Counted from the first letter of the stretch, positions 1-11,415 are shown. The stretch: DNA of 64,000 nt from Lingula anatina (GCF_001039355.2 NW_019774626.1:286550-350549), one strand, 5' to 3'. Program-made: numbers and translations. Notes: generated by a model from the letters alone, not told the origin.

Positions 1-1261
1 GAAAGAACGGTTCAACTATCAGAAATTTGACGTCAACCCTCACAAAAGGTTTCTCAGTCAATCGCTGTGCATAACAGATGAGCTTCAAAACAAGCTGCTA
101 TATGGGCAGGTCAAAGTAAGTAACACAAGAAAAATTATATAAAGAGGCTGAGAAGCATTTTCATGTACTTGTATCCGTAAGAAGTGAGATTCCCCAATTC
201 CCTTTAAAGTTTTCTTCTAAAAATCTGCAACGTTTTTTTACGTTCAACGTTTTATTTGTCCAATTTAAGGCAAAGCCCTCCATTTCAAAGTTCACTTCAA
301 GTGGTGTGACATTCACGGACGGAACCAGCATAGAAGACTTAGACGCTGTTATATTTGCTACTGGATACAGACTAAAGTGTGCCTTCATTAAAGACACTCA
401 AGTGCTTCCAGGTAAATCTGGTCGAGATATGTAACTTGCATAAAATCATTCTGAAAGTTGCTAATTCAGAATGTTTGCTTGAATCCAATTATCATTTTAG
501 ACAGATAGACAGAAAGATTCATTCTTACACAGATACTCTTTACCTGTCATAACATTCATGTCTTTCTTTTTTTCAGAAAACTCAGCAGAAATGGAGATGT
601 ACAAACATATTTTCCCCGTAAACATCAAACATCAAACCCTTGTGTGCATCAACTACCTACGGGTGTTAGGCTCCGTTCTTCCCACGTCCGAACTTCAAGC
701 ACGTGTCGCCGCTCGCGTGTTTTCTGGAAACTTAAAGCTCCCAAGCGCATCCCACATGAAACGAGACGTAGCAGAGAAAAAATCTGAGATAATAAACCAG
801 TGGGGGAATTGCACCGTACCAAAGGTAACCCAGCCATTAGTCTTTTTTCATCTTTAAAACAAACAATAAAAGACAACTTACCGATTAATTGGGTCAAAAT
901 CTTTATTCATTAAAATGATGCATGGTACAGTAAAAGATCTTACAGATTTTTCAGAATTATTTAATATAAAATCCGATATTTAGACACAAATTTCTGCCTC
1001 AGTCAAAAATAACGCTATAATAAATTCAAAGATAAAACTATGCTAAAAAGTGTGTCCCGTTTTTTCTAGGAATTTGTGTATTTCTACTATGAGGAATTGG
1101 CGCAGTTATTAGGAGTCAAGCCCCAAACGTGGAAGCTTCTTGTCACAAATCCAAGTTTGGTAAAAAAACTCATGTTTGGTCCAGTGACGCCTGCGCAATA
1201 CCGCCTCCATGGACCCCACGCCAATTTTGACGTCGCGGCACAATCTATTTTAGACATATAA
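1..1261 (+). CDS. Flavin-containing monooxygenase, C-terminal part (partial at window start)
   Basis: FMOs are FAD/NADPH enzymes of the endoplasmic reticulum that oxygenate soft N or S nucleophiles. Four exons can be read: 1-115, 270-411, 577-824 and 1070-1261. Donors are GTAAGT at 116, GTAAAT at 412 and GTAACC at 825; acceptors end at 269, 576 and 1069. The joined frame stays open. Exon 1 contains KRFLSQ and DELQNK, as in FMO; exon 2 has the FATGY motif typical of the family; exon 4 has FGPVTPAQYRLHGP, matching the FMO C-terminal FGPCTPYQYRLxGPG block. The N-terminal FAD and NADPH folds lie outside the window. The frame stops after AQSILDI, earlier than vertebrate FMOs, which go on to a membrane anchor. 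Either the protein is short or a further exon (see 1389-1530) is used. Family assignment is confident; the exact 3' end is not. Confidence 0.88.
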
Positions 1262-1388
1262 ATTATAATGTTGGTGTTGTCTTTGAAAATTGGACTTACA
1301 TCAGATGAATGTATTTCATGTGTCATTCCTAAACCTATAAGCAAGCATGTATGTAGTTCGTGTTTGTGATTGTTACTTGAATATACAG

Positions 1389-1530
1389 GAATGCTACAGT
1401 TGAGTTTGGCGTTTGCATCGTGCCGATTGTGGTGACTGTATATGTGATTCCAATCATCTACACTATAGGAATCAAGAGATTCAGACTAACCGCTAGACGA
1501 ATGACAAGGACGTTAAAATCGAGCATATAG
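1389..1530 (+). CDS. Possible FMO C-terminal membrane-anchor exon
   Basis: An acceptor (ATATACAG) at 1381-1388 precedes an open frame that reads NATVEFGVCIVPIVVTVYVI from 1390 and ends in a basic tail (RLTARRMTRTLK) and TAG at 1528. A single hydrophobic helix plus a basic tail is what an FMO C-terminal anchor looks like. The previous exon, however, reaches a stop at 1259-1261 and offers no clear donor that leaves two bases for this frame. It is therefore either an alternative exon, a decayed anchor, or part of a different transcript. Confidence 0.4.
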
Positions 1531-3430
1531 GGCCTTTAAATGTGGATGTCTACCTCATAGAAGAGGTGCATCAATTACTTTTGATTTTATCAATTTTTTT
1601 TTATACCGCAATTATTTGCTCACTACTTTTAAAAGGAAACATACTTTCAAGACTGCTAAATCGAAACCAGTCTCAAAAATATGAGTCAGTGACAATACAT
1701 ATGTACAAGATCGACGTTTTAGACCAAGTTTTATCTGAAGTCGGATCAATTGCGCATCACGATGAAAAGGACGCAATACGTAAGAAGAGTCACAATTTTC
1801 ATTTTTAAAATTTTGTTTAAACTACATGTACAACAATAATATTTTTACACAAAGATTGATATTCAGACATTATTATAATCAAAATATATAATCAGTTACT
1901 TGACACTTATATCACGTTAGAATGATGAGTGATCTGGACTGAATTCCTAGATTTTTTTCGTCAATTTTCTATTTTTCATGATGTGCAGACTAAGAGGTCA
2001 GTCGGCATAATCTGTGGTTACATGTATATACTCACTGAACCACTCACTCGCATACTGCTGGATAGGGAGACAGGGCCTCTTCAATGGAAGGTACAGATTT
2101 ATACATATAAGTACCAAAATGTGACAGTTAAGTAGGTTGATTATGTTTTTTATACAGATTTATACCTAAAGATGATATTATAAAATGGTTGGGACAATTT
2201 GTATTTTAAATATTAATTTGTATCTCAATTTACGTACATAGTGTGTTACTTAAATTAAACGGATGTTGTAATATTATAAAAAGCAAAATGTGTATCGTCT
2301 TCAATTCCGCTAAAACTAGTACAAAAAGTAAGAACCCTGGAATTTTTATGTGCACTGCAATTCTGAATTTTTTTATTCAGACCGACACTAGGGCTAGCTT
2401 AATCCAAGTCTACATCCTTACACCTGTTCAGTTAAACTGTCCTCTCTCCACTCTTGAGCTAATGTGAAATAGGCTCCCTATATGCATGTGGTGTTAAATA
2501 ACCCTCTACCACGACCAGAGATTAATTTTTTACTAAATATTCACAGATATGTCTCTCACTAATTCTTTAGATTTTCTCTGCTGTCCAGCGAAAATGTTTT
2601 ACACATGAAATAAATGTCACCACTCATCTGGCATTACTAAGCTGTCATCATTTAGCTAAGGGAGGAAGTACACAGTGTTCAGGTGAACCGAACCGACTGA
2701 GTCTTGAGATACATGTACGAAATAGACCTTTTTATTGCGAAAACATCTCTCAACTGTTACCCTGATGAAACTATATGATTGCACGGAATAATTCAGAATG
2801 CACATTTCTAAATTTATTTATTTATTCATTTTTTGCGGCGATGGCAATCAATATCGAACACCTTTCTGCCGTGCCCTGGACCCTCCTCCCTGCAAGATCC
2901 AAGCGAAGTATCATTTTTTAAATTTTGGTTCTCTAGTTGAAATTCAAGAATAATCTCAAGAGACAGTTTATAAATAATGGTAGACAGTTCCCTATCTCAG
3001 CGTTTTGGGAGTGGTAGTACGCAACAGTTATGATTTTGTGTCTTTAAAGTGTATAATTAAGAAGTGAAGATTAGTAACGCCCTCCTGATTTGCAACGAGA
3101 GTGAACAATGAATAGTGTGTTTTGATATCTTTCACATCAAATAAAAAAATGAAAACGTGACAAAATGAACGCACAAGTGTGCTTCTGGTTGAGCATGCTG
3201 TAAAATTAATACAACCCCGTAACCGAGAATGAGAAAACTTCATATAGGGAAAAAGAGTGGGAGGGATGACTGCCGTCCTAAAGCTTTGCGTCTCGTTCTC
3301 AAATTTTCACCCCGGACCTGAAGGCTTTGGATCCCACGGAAATTATCTGTTCCACAAATGTGATTATATTTATGTAACATGGTATTTCAGTACCGATAAA
3401 TGGGATTTTGTCACGAAACAAGATTCCCAA
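1531..3430. other. Intergenic stretch, no confident gene
   Basis: A frame open from 1497 to 1808 encodes one hydrophobic segment (LLLILSIFFYTAIICSLLL) but has no ATG before it; a donor GTAAGA lies at 1783. An exon-like piece at about 1990-2090 (frame ICGYMYILTEPLTRILLDRE, then AAG before GTACAG) cannot be joined to it in frame. Both could belong to an unrecognised gene or a pseudogene. A dispersed repeat lies at 2501-2596. Nothing else recognisable was seen. Confidence 0.3.
2501..2596 (+). repeat. Dispersed repeat, ACCCTCTACC family
   Basis: Shares ACCCTCTACC, then ATTCACAGATATGTCTCT, then CGAAAATG with 19644-19742, and is matched in inverted orientation by 19771-19907. Probably a degenerate MITE or foldback arm. 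Confidence 0.6.
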
Positions 3431-3435
3431 ATATG

Positions 3436-3443
3436 TATAAAAA
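3436..3443 (+). promoter_or_regulatory. TATA box of the 3524 gene
   Basis: TATAAAAA, 81-88 bp before the ATG at 3524. The same spacing (about 80-95 bp) recurs at most secreted-protein genes in this window. Confidence 0.6.
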
Positions 3444-3523
3444 CGTTATTTTATTATTTCATTTCCCACTGTCTGTCTTTACATACTATCGTTATTTATT
3501 GAGTGGATCTGCGGAAAAAGAGA

Positions 3524-3811
3524 ATGAAGGAGACTGTCAATGCCGCATTCGTATGTCTTGTTGTTTTGTTTCTTGTGGCAAACATGAAGCAGACAGAGGG
3601 TGCTATAGGGCAAGGCAACTACCCTTTCCCCGGCGGTGTTCGGATTACGAACCCTAGTTATCAACAAATATTCCGTCGGCCGAGCTACGGGTATCAACAA
3701 TTATTCCGTCAGCCGAGCTACAATTTCGGGCAGACTTTTAACCCTTACTACAGAAATACGGGCTTTCAGATACCTTTCTCTGGAAGTGCTGGTGGTGTGG
3801 TATTCTGGTAA
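3524..3811 (+). CDS. Small secreted Gln/Pro/Tyr repeat protein (unrecognised)
   Basis: A 95-residue protein in one coding exon. The frame is open 21 nt further upstream but only to a GTG, so ATG 3524 is the start. Residues 1 to about 26 form a signal peptide (VCLVVLFLVA core) with likely cleavage near TEGA. The mature part has about 12-residue repeats: PSYQQIFRR, PSYGYQQLFRQ, PSYNFGQTF. It ends in GGVVFW. It is not Gly-Tyr-rich like its neighbours and lacks their core, but shares small size, secretion, lack of Cys after the signal, and gene plan. A donor (CAAG|GTGAGC at 3825) lies 13 nt after the stop, and a 3' exon probably starts at 4208 after CTTTTCTTTTCAG, with AATAAA at 4484-4489. Function unknown; a matrix or adhesive component is inferred from context only. 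Confidence 0.7.
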   Translation: MKETVNAAFVCLVVLFLVANMKQTEGAIGQGNYPFPGGVRITNPSYQQIFRRPSYGYQQLFRQPSYNFGQTFNPYYRNTGFQIPFSGSAGGVVFW

Positions 3812-4207
3812 CACATTTTTCAAGGTGAGCAGATGTTTGCAAGGTGCCCTCTTAAACCCGATAGCTTATCGTTGACCATAATCTAGATAGTCATGTGGCT
3901 ATGTAAGTGCAGATTCTAGAATAAGGCTTACATAATGCCGCCGAAGATCAATAGTTTTTTTTTTCGCTAAAGAAAGTTTAAGAAAAGATTATCTGGAAAA
4001 TCAGAATTTTGGAAGTCTCTAGAAGTTAGCTATATGAGCGGATACCTCAGGCCATCATATGATTTTACATTTCAGCTTCTCTAGATGCAATAATAAATCT
4101 GTTTTAACAACTATCGAAACTCGATAAACATATATTGAAACCATGAAATATTGATTCAGTTCCAGGTTTTATTTATCATGCTCAACTGTACACGCTTTTC
4201 TTTTCAG

Positions 4208-4505
4208 GAGTGAAAATTGTATGCCTGTCTTAGAAAGTTCGATTAACGCCACAACTGAAGTTCGCTTATCAAAGAGTGCGCATCGACCATTTGCCATGCT
4301 GAACACGAAAGCCTTTCTGCTTACGAGCCTCTCCACGTCCTCCCAGCACAGTGATTTCTGTATTCCAAAGATTGCATGAATGGACAACTTTTTCTACAGC
4401 CATTAACACATGACTTAATATTACGAAATGCGATATTAGACACATAAACTGCAACTGTGCGACTTAAACTGTAGAATACAAATAATAAATCGGTAAACTT
4501 AACCA
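4208..4505 (+). other. Untranslated 3' exon of the 3524 gene
   Basis: Good polypyrimidine tract and acceptor (4194-4207), no sustained frame, and AATAAA at 4484-4489. The conserved 3'UTR block of the core family was not found here. Confidence 0.5.

Positions 4506-4556
<51 letters not shown>
4506..4556. repeat. (TA)n microsatellite
   Basis: About 25 uninterrupted TA units just after the poly(A) signal of the 3524 gene. Confidence 0.95.
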
Positions 4557-4561
<5 letters not shown>

Positions 4562-5455
4562 GTATTCAGTGGTCACGTATGCAATTTTAATAACTTTGCT
4601 GAAGTGAGAGAAAACCCTAAATTTAAAAAAAAAAATCATTTTCTTTTGACGCACCAGCTTTTCAAATACACATCGGTATGATTATCTTGATGTTTTTGAC
4701 CGCTTTGAACACGTTTTATATCCTTTATGAGAGAAAGTCATTGACAATATCCAACCTATGCAAGATAAACGAATATATAAAAAAACGGTACTTGTGGAAG
4801 TTTTTCTCCAACTGCTCAGTTCGTAACAATTTCGTATTCATTACAATATTTGACATGCGTATTAAATTGATAACCGAAACATTCAGAAAGTGGATCTACC
4901 ATACATTTTTTTCTTATACAATGTTATCTTTTTGTGGAGATATTCACATCTAAACAGTGCCAATTCTGAAGATTAAAAAAAATATATGAATTTCTTTAAA
5001 AAAGAGTGCAGCTAACATTGCGTTAGGCGTGTCTCTATGATGGCCATCACAATGAACAAGGCTGCTGATTTGCACTGGTTGCGGTAGTTGTGTCGCAACT
5101 GTAGCATTCCATCCTGTCATTTTATGATAAAGGATAATTTGATGACATTCAATTAGAATATTAGAAAAAAAGAATAAGCTTACTTGGAACTACCAAACTC
5201 GACTCTCCGTTAACACTGTTAATAATATACAGCCCAACAAGGCAGGGGCAAGGATCTCTAAATCAGAAAAGACAACAGGAGAACGAAATTTAAATCGAAG
5301 AGACATGAAACCATTCTCACGATAAAAAGGCAACATTTTCTATATCCATTCGTCCACAAGGGATAATTTTGGTTCATATATACATATGTCAACTATAGTT
5401 CTTTTTATCTCGCGTCATTTACCCATTTTAAAATTAAACAGACAGTGGAATGTCG
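4557..5455. other. Intergenic, nothing recognised
   Basis: AT-rich sequence. A 91-codon ORF at 4678-4953 has no homology I recognise, biased AT-rich composition and no promoter; it is probably chance. Confidence 0.5.
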
Positions 5456-5690
5456 AAAATATTTTGATGATATTCTTTTATTTGAAATAGGAATACAATA
5501 TTTAGGATACGGCAGTTTATACATTCAAAGCGTTTATAAACATGTATTATGTCTTGAGGTATTATAAGGGTTAGGTGACTCCATCCGGCGGCCACATTCG
5601 AAGTCGAGATTGTCACGCGGGAGTCGATGCACAGTTGGACTTCTAGTAATGGCCTCCTGGAGAGTGCTTCGTCTTCTATATACCATCACT
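5455..5690 (-). other. Untranslated 3' exon of the 6840 gene, with conserved 3'UTR block
   Basis: Read on the minus strand, CTGCTCTTTCAG (acceptor, complement of 5691-5702) is followed by a non-coding exon. The block from 5651 to 5572 contains CATTACTAGAAGTC, CGACTCCCGCG, GACTTCGAAT and GGATGGAGTCACC. The matching exon of the 10011 gene has CATTACTAGAAG, GACTCCCGC, TTCTTCGAATTTGACC and GGTGGAGTCACC in the same order. AATAAA lies at 5483-5478 (minus). Confidence 0.75.
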
Positions 5691-5885
5691 CTGAAAGAGC
5701 AGAATGCATGCTATAATACTAAATGAGTGATACGTATGCAATTTTAATATCCAATATTTTCATAAGATTATGTAATAAAACAGTGTTCTCCACTTTACTT
5801 TGGTGCGTGCTCACAGTGTCACAGGGGACGGGGGTGCTGAAGGTCCAATCGCAGGTGCATATAAGAGAAACATTCAGTTAGCAAA

Positions 5886-5888
5886 AAA

Positions 5889-5923
<35 letters not shown>

Positions 5924-5950
5924 ATAGATAGATAGATAGATAGATAGATA
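5886..5950. repeat. (AAAT)n then (ATAG)n microsatellite in the 3'UTR intron of the 6840 gene
   Basis: About ten AAAT units run into about seven TAGA units. It lies between the stop and the 3' exon of the 6840 gene. Confidence 0.95.
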
Positions 5951-6180
5951 TCTGGCAGCCTGATGTTGTCCAAATGTACTCTCAGCGTTTTGTCTCATAG
6001 AAATTTTAAGCTGTGAAAATTTCTTTTTTTCACACATAAGATACACTATACGACGCACCGAATAAAAAGTTTGCAAGGGCAAAATATCAAATAAACAGAT
6101 CAATTGTTGAACTGACGACGAAAATTTTAAATTTCGAACACTTTCAAAACCTGTAAACATATCAATAATTATACTTACCA

Positions 6181-6840
6181 CTACCCAACAAAGCCCTGAG
6201 CGGCTCCGCCGTTAAATGCAACTCCTCTCTGCAGCGCAGCGTTGTTACCAAGCCCTGCAGCTTGTCCAGCACTGGTCTGAAATCCAGTGTTTTGTCCACC
6301 TCCGGCCACCCGCCTAACTTGCCCGCCAGCTTGACCAGCCGAACCTCCACCAAACCGATTATACAAGCCATTTCCTCTCTGTGTGCCGAACCCGGCGTTA
6401 TTGTACAGACCGGATTTAATACCAATGCCCGCGTCGCTGGATACCCCTCCGTTAGCACTCACTGAGTTAAAAGTCTTGCTGACTGCGTTGAAGTTCTGGT
6501 ATCCGTTGTTGCTTTGTTGTCCGAATCCTCCTGCGTTCTGGCCAAAACCCCCAAAACCCGAGGATGCAGCATTTGCGTAATTTCCAAGACCCCCAAAACC
6601 CTGGAATCTTTGGTTGTTGGCAAAACCCTGCTGCCCGCTTAGAAGACCCTGTCCAGAACCGAACGCGCCCTGGGCTCCGAACCCCTGGTTCTGTCGGTTA
6701 GAGTTCACATAACCCAGCAGAATCACCTGACCACTAGGACCTCGGACGAAAATGGGAATTGGACCCCCTATTCCAAATTGCGCAGAGGAAACTCCCACTA
6801 GCGCAACGACCACAGCAGCAAGAAAGCACCGAGCAGCCAT
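6181..6840 (-). CDS. Secreted Gly/Gln/Asn/Phe-rich structural protein, core family
   Basis: 219 residues. Signal peptide 1-20 (AAVVVALVGVSSA, cleavage before QFG). A short non-repetitive N-terminal part (IGGPIPIFVRGPSGQVILLG) is followed by Gly/Gln/Phe-rich sequence at about 50-115. The family core is at 117-127 (NFNAVSKTFNSV), preceded by NNGY, and a Gly/Gln/Ala/Asn-rich tail ends in FVG. Phe takes most positions where the eastern paralogs have Tyr. No Cys in the mature chain. It is the only gene in the western part on the minus strand, head to head with 10011, its closest relative. TAG is followed two bases later by a donor (GTAAGT, complement of 6178-6173); the 3'UTR continues at 5690. Extracellular structural role inferred; not matched to a named family. 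Confidence 0.85.
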   Translation of the reverse strand: MAARCFLAAVVVALVGVSSAQFGIGGPIPIFVRGPSGQVILLGYVNSNRQNQGFGAQGAFGSGQGLLSGQQGFANNQRFQGFGGLGNYANAASSGFGGFGQNAGGFGQQSNNGYQNFNAVSKTFNSVSANGGVSSDAGIGIKSGLYNNAGFGTQRGNGLYNRFGGGSAGQAGGQVRRVAGGGQNTGFQTSAGQAAGLGNNAALQRGVAFNGGAAQGFVG

Positions 6841-6917
6841 GGGGTAGTTGTGGCTTGACTACGCCTCAGCTTGTTACGCAAACTTCTCGTTTTGTGGCGG
6901 AATAAGAAATTCCGCGG

Positions 6918-6925
6918 TTTTTATA
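6918..6925 (-). promoter_or_regulatory. TATA box of the 6840 gene
   Basis: TATAAAAA on the minus strand, 78-85 bp before the ATG. Confidence 0.65.
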
Positions 6926-6929
6926 CTGT

Positions 6930-8710
6930 GACTTCTTTCAGATCAAATTAATATGTATAGAGTTAACTGTTAGTTGTGGTAATATTATGTGACATGATAA
7001 CATCCAACCACAATGTTTTACAAGTTAAATTCCTTCCTGATATGGCCTAGTGTATAATCATTTATGACCTACTCCGCTTAAAGCAAATTTTAAAAAATCA
7101 ATGCACTCATTAAGACTTTCGTTTGGATAAAAATGGTAGGATATTTCACGAACAAGAGAAATATATTCCCAGAAGTATTTTAAAAGCAAGAGTAACACTT
7201 TCGACAAAAATTTCAAAAGAAACGACAACAAACGGAGCGCAACTAAATTATTTGACAATGGACCTTGCAATAACCTCATCTGCTTTTACTCTCGCTGTCG
7301 CATATGGTAAACGCTTTCTAACTTTTAGGTACTTACTTAAGTCGGCAACTGCTAGCCAACTGTGATTGATTTAGTTTTAGGAAACTCAACGCTTAAGATT
7401 AACAGACGTTGAACACTACCCGATTTTAAAAAAATATAACATGCAATCCATAACGGTCTCCACTCTCCTATAACCAAATCTTTATGAATGGATTTAAGGT
7501 GTTTACAAGGTAACGGACAAACGTCGTTTCCCCAGTAGTTTTTATATGGGGTGTAAATGTTGTATTTGAGTTTCACTTTATGTTCTGTTGTTGTGTAGCA
7601 ATAATACGGGTGGTAGATATTTGTATTTCCATCAGGCTTTGGTTTAGCTTTGGTTTAACTGTAACTGATATATAACTATAACTATAACTTTGCTGGATAT
7701 AACATATGCAACTGTTCGTTTGTAGACCCTCTGTCTTGTTGGACGTGGTCACTTGTACATTGAAGATCTCTATAATTAATTATTACATTATTAATTACTG
7801 ACCCAGTATATTTAAAACCTTGTCTTCACTATAACGTAAAGGGGGATGTCGCACCAGATTTTTGTTATAAATTTGTACAGAAATTCAAACCTATATGCGA
7901 TTTTTAAAAAATTTGAGAAAAAATTGATTCGACGGGAATTTTAACAAGGCTGCCTTGTCTCATGCCTTAAAAATGATAGCCGTTTAAATTCTACATAGAT
8001 ATAAGGAATAAAACAACGGAGAAGACTAATATGGAAGGAAATGTTGTTAGTTGTTGAGACGTCTGGTACGGAATTAAAAATGTATCCTGGCAACTGTTTA
8101 ATTGAGAATCGACTAAATATTTTTTATTCAAAATTTTGAGGAAACTTACCCGGAAATATTTTTTCGTATCACAGATCACGAGGCAACAATTATTTGAGCA
8201 AGTCACGACCAACGCATGGAGCTGTTGGTTCAAACGTTATCAAAAGGAACCAATAAGAACGCCGGTTTACGAACCTGCCACTTGGCTCTATAATTTGCCT
8301 GTAATTTGTCTGCCCGATAAAAATTACTATATTATATCTTAGCAGTAAATTATCAGAGTTAACGATGCGGCACACTGTAGATAGCTACCTGTTCTTTTTA
8401 TCACGCGTTTCCTAAATATAGTGTAATCTAAATTGACGTGTGCGACCACGGATCGGAGGCCTATGCTCTATTTTACCGGCTGCCTTCCTAGTTGACATGT
8501 CTTGTGAAGTTCTAAATAATATTATACAAACAACTTTGTAAAATTAATCTTTTCTTTTTTCTTGGACGACCGGCATTATTGTTCCCTGGGTGAAATATTA
8601 TAAACATTTAATCGGTTTTACCTCAACCAATACAAAATTGTGTGATTCTACAGTCTTAATGAAATAGAACGTTTGTAATCTGGACTTGATTGAGAGATAA
8701 TACCACTAAG

Positions 8711-8779
<69 letters not shown>

Positions 8780-9915
8780 TCAACTTTTTCAGCTTAACCT
8801 GACCTCAGCTTCACCTCCAACGAACCACACATTCAGTGATTGTAACAGTCAGCCAACTCGCGCGCACTCTTGATTCGTATCTTTGTTGCCCGAAAAAAAT
8901 CTCTGTTATCTGTTTATTTATATTACTGCAAATCTACATGGTCTCTCTTTCTCATTGTAAACATTACTGAAATCAAATTCGTTTAGTACTTATCCCTGCA
9001 TGTAGTGTTTGCAAGTATTCTGTATCAAAAGTAAGTTTGAATTTGCACTTCAAAGATACGTAGAACAAATCTTACTATGGTGAATTAAGAAAATGCCATA
9101 CTGATCTATAAAAAAACTTTATATTTCCGTCCTTTATCTCAACCAAACTGAAAATAACCACGATATTCAAACAAGGATGAAAATGCTCCTGCCTAAATGG
9201 GTACTTCAAAATGACGAATGTACCCGACCTTTACCAGTAGATATGAAAAGACCAATCAAAGTCAAATAAAAATGGGGAAATATAAAACAGTAGCCATCGA
9301 AAATTCCAGTAGGATATGTTGATCAAGAAAAAAATGCTTGATTTTTTTTCTCGTTTTTCAAATTACCAGATTTTTTTTCTTGGGGGAGGGGGTTAAATCC
9401 CCCCGTGATTCTCTGGCATTATTTGATAATAAACTGTATGAATAACAACAACAAGATGAGAAAAAACCCTAATTCCTTTAAAATGTATTTTATTTAATTT
9501 ACAGAACCCATGATAACAGCAAGCAATACAGTAGGACATAGATCATGGGATTTTGGTCTACGACCACCTACCAAAGGACATAGTTAACTAAAACCCTAGT
9601 GATTTAATTTGGTCGTGTGTCCATGTTATTGAGACCTAAACCGGTTCGGGTTCGTGTCCAAGACAAAAGTGACAGTTTTAATGTAGTGCAACAAAAGGCT
9701 GTAAATCCGTTTGAATTAAAGTGAATATTGTAAAGAAATTGTCGAACAAAAGCAGTTTTCTGTTTCCTCAAACCAATTCACATCCATGACCCCCTAAAAA
9801 GGGCAAAGCTGTAGTGCAAGACGGCAAGCTAAGCAGGTTTCGCTGAGATCAGTAGATAGGCTGTCGTATCGGGAGAGGAATCAGTGCAAATCATGCAACG
9901 GCACGTAAAATTTCC
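6930..9915. other. Divergent intergenic region between the 6840 and 10011 genes
   Basis: About 3 kb, AT-rich, without a supportable gene. It holds both promoters of a head-to-head paralog pair and a long (TA)n tract at 8715-8776. The ORFs at 7123, 7352, 7991 and 8136 are short, overlap on opposite strands and have no ATG context or family resemblance. Confidence 0.6.
8715..8776. repeat. (TA)n microsatellite
   Basis: About 30 TA units. Confidence 0.95.
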
Positions 9916-9918
9916 ACC

Positions 9919-9925
9919 TATAAAT
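9919..9925 (+). promoter_or_regulatory. TATA box of the 10011 gene
   Basis: TATAAAT, 86-92 bp before the ATG. Confidence 0.55.
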
Positions 9926-10010
9926 TAGCTCTCCAAATTTGTGCTCATTCATTGAAAGATCGGATCCATATCTGGTAACTTAGAAGCAGGGTTCCAACTC
10001 ACCAAACACG

Positions 10011-10652
10011 ATGTTCAATGACTGGAGACTAGTCTGTTCAGTGGTGTTGGTTGGAGCTCTGGTCGCTATATCAGACTGCCAGGTATTATTTAGAGCTCAG
10101 CCGTCGTTTCAATCATCGGCTTTACAGAGACTTGCCGCTCTTCTGGGACAAAGGTTTCAGGGCGGACAGGCGGCGCAGCAACAGGGGCGGGGTTTCGTGA
10201 ACAACAACTTCGGTTTCAACAACAACAATGGGTTCAGAGGTTTCGGCACTCTGGGCACATTTGGAAGAGGTTTCAACGGCGGCTTTGCTAGGCTTAACGG
10301 TGGTTTTGGTGGTGCGGCTAGGCAGAACGCTAACGGATACAGAAACTTCAAAGCGGTCAGTTCCACTTATAACTCTGTGAAAAGTGACGCTGGGTTCGGA
10401 AACAGTTCCAAAAATCAACAATATGGCCAGGTTGGTCACCGTGGCGGATTTGGAAACCAAGGCGGAAATGGAGTCTTTGCCAATGCCGGCAACCAACAAT
10501 TTGGGCGGCAGCTCTCCAGAGCTGCCAACGTAGCTAACCAAGCGGCAGCCGGTGGACAGACAGGACAGTTTGGTAGTCAGGGTGTAGGAAGCGGCACCAG
10601 TCTCAACAGCCAAAACATTGGCTTCCGAGGTGGTCAAGCTGCGATCGGTTAA
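10011..10652 (+). CDS. Secreted Gly/Gln/Asn/Phe-rich structural protein, core family
   Basis: 213 residues in one coding exon. Signal peptide about 1-23 (VCSVVLVGALVAISDC, cleavage before QVLF). Residues 24-60 are Gln/Ala-rich (FQSSALQRLAALLGQRFQ, GGQAAQQQGR), 61-105 are Asn/Gly/Phe-rich (NNNFGFNNNNGFRGFG), the core is at 112-123 (NFKAVSSTYNSV) after NANGY, and a Gly/Gln/Asn tail ends in AAIG. Like the divergent 6840 gene it uses Phe and Gln where others use Tyr, and the two share the most similar 3'UTR block; together they form a sub-family. Ten bases after the stop there is a strong donor (GAGGTAAGT, GT at 10663), and the untranslated 3' exon starts at 11048. No Cys in the mature chain. An extracellular matrix role is inferred. 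Confidence 0.85.
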   Translation: MFNDWRLVCSVVLVGALVAISDCQVLFRAQPSFQSSALQRLAALLGQRFQGGQAAQQQGRGFVNNNFGFNNNNGFRGFGTLGTFGRGFNGGFARLNGGFGGAARQNANGYRNFKAVSSTYNSVKSDAGFGNSSKNQQYGQVGHRGGFGNQGGNGVFANAGNQQFGRQLSRAANVANQAAAGGQTGQFGSQGVGSGTSLNSQNIGFRGGQAAIG

Positions 10653-11047
10653 CAGGACAGAGGTAAGTTAACACATACAACGTGATGGTGAAGAATTGGT
10701 AGATTGCCATCAAGTTCGGTTGTACCTCACAGCCTATATTTGAGAATACGACACCTTCACAATATGGGACATTTATTGGCTAAATCAGAGAAATATGATT
10801 TGATAAATTGCAGAATACAAGACTTTGAAATTATGTGATCCATATGTTAGTCTAAATGGACAAAGGTATTCGGTGTACAGTGAACTTAAAGGCTTACAAA
10901 ATTCTGAATGTCGATGTGGCCAATCTTACATAACAACAACAACAACAACTGTATCATAACTTTGTGGGGATGGATTGCTACGTTAATGTATTTAAAAACG
11001 ACAACAGAAAAACATGTTCCATGTTTGTAACTTCTATTGTGTTTCAG

Positions 11048-11415
11048 GAAAATAAACAGATTCCCTGGGGGCATTACTAGAAGATGACCGTCAACATCAA
11101 GACTCCCGCTAGACATGGATTTCTTCGAATTTGACCACCAGGTGGAGTCACCTTGGAAAGGCTTATCTTGAAGTAGTTTTGTTGTCTTTATTGGTGCTCA
11201 ATCAGTTCGTGCAGACACGGAGCAGTTTATTTGAACCATTGATGAGAACTTTTTGATTGATTATAAACATGAAACATGTTAATGTGATTCTAGAAACAGG
11301 TAGAAATATTATAAAAATTACCAATTAGGATTGATTATTATGAGATTTGTATTTGTTGTTAAATTAAGCGAAGTCACCTTAAAGAATTAATTATAATAAA
11401 GGATTGGTTGTGAAA
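11048..11415 (+). other. Untranslated 3' exon of the 10011 gene, with conserved 3'UTR block
   Basis: Acceptor GTGTTTCAG ends at 11047. The block spans 11072-11152: CATTACTAGAAG, GACTCCCGC, TTCTTCGAATTTGACC, GGTGGAGTCACC. GACTCC and GGAGTC could pair around the middle. AATAAA at 11395-11400. Confidence 0.75.

Noticed and set aside
10122-10637. Long antisense frame (171 codons) opposite the 10011 gene
   Set aside because: Gly/Asn/Gln-rich codons read backwards give Ser/Thr/Val/Pro-rich frames; the same shadow appears opposite most repeat genes here.
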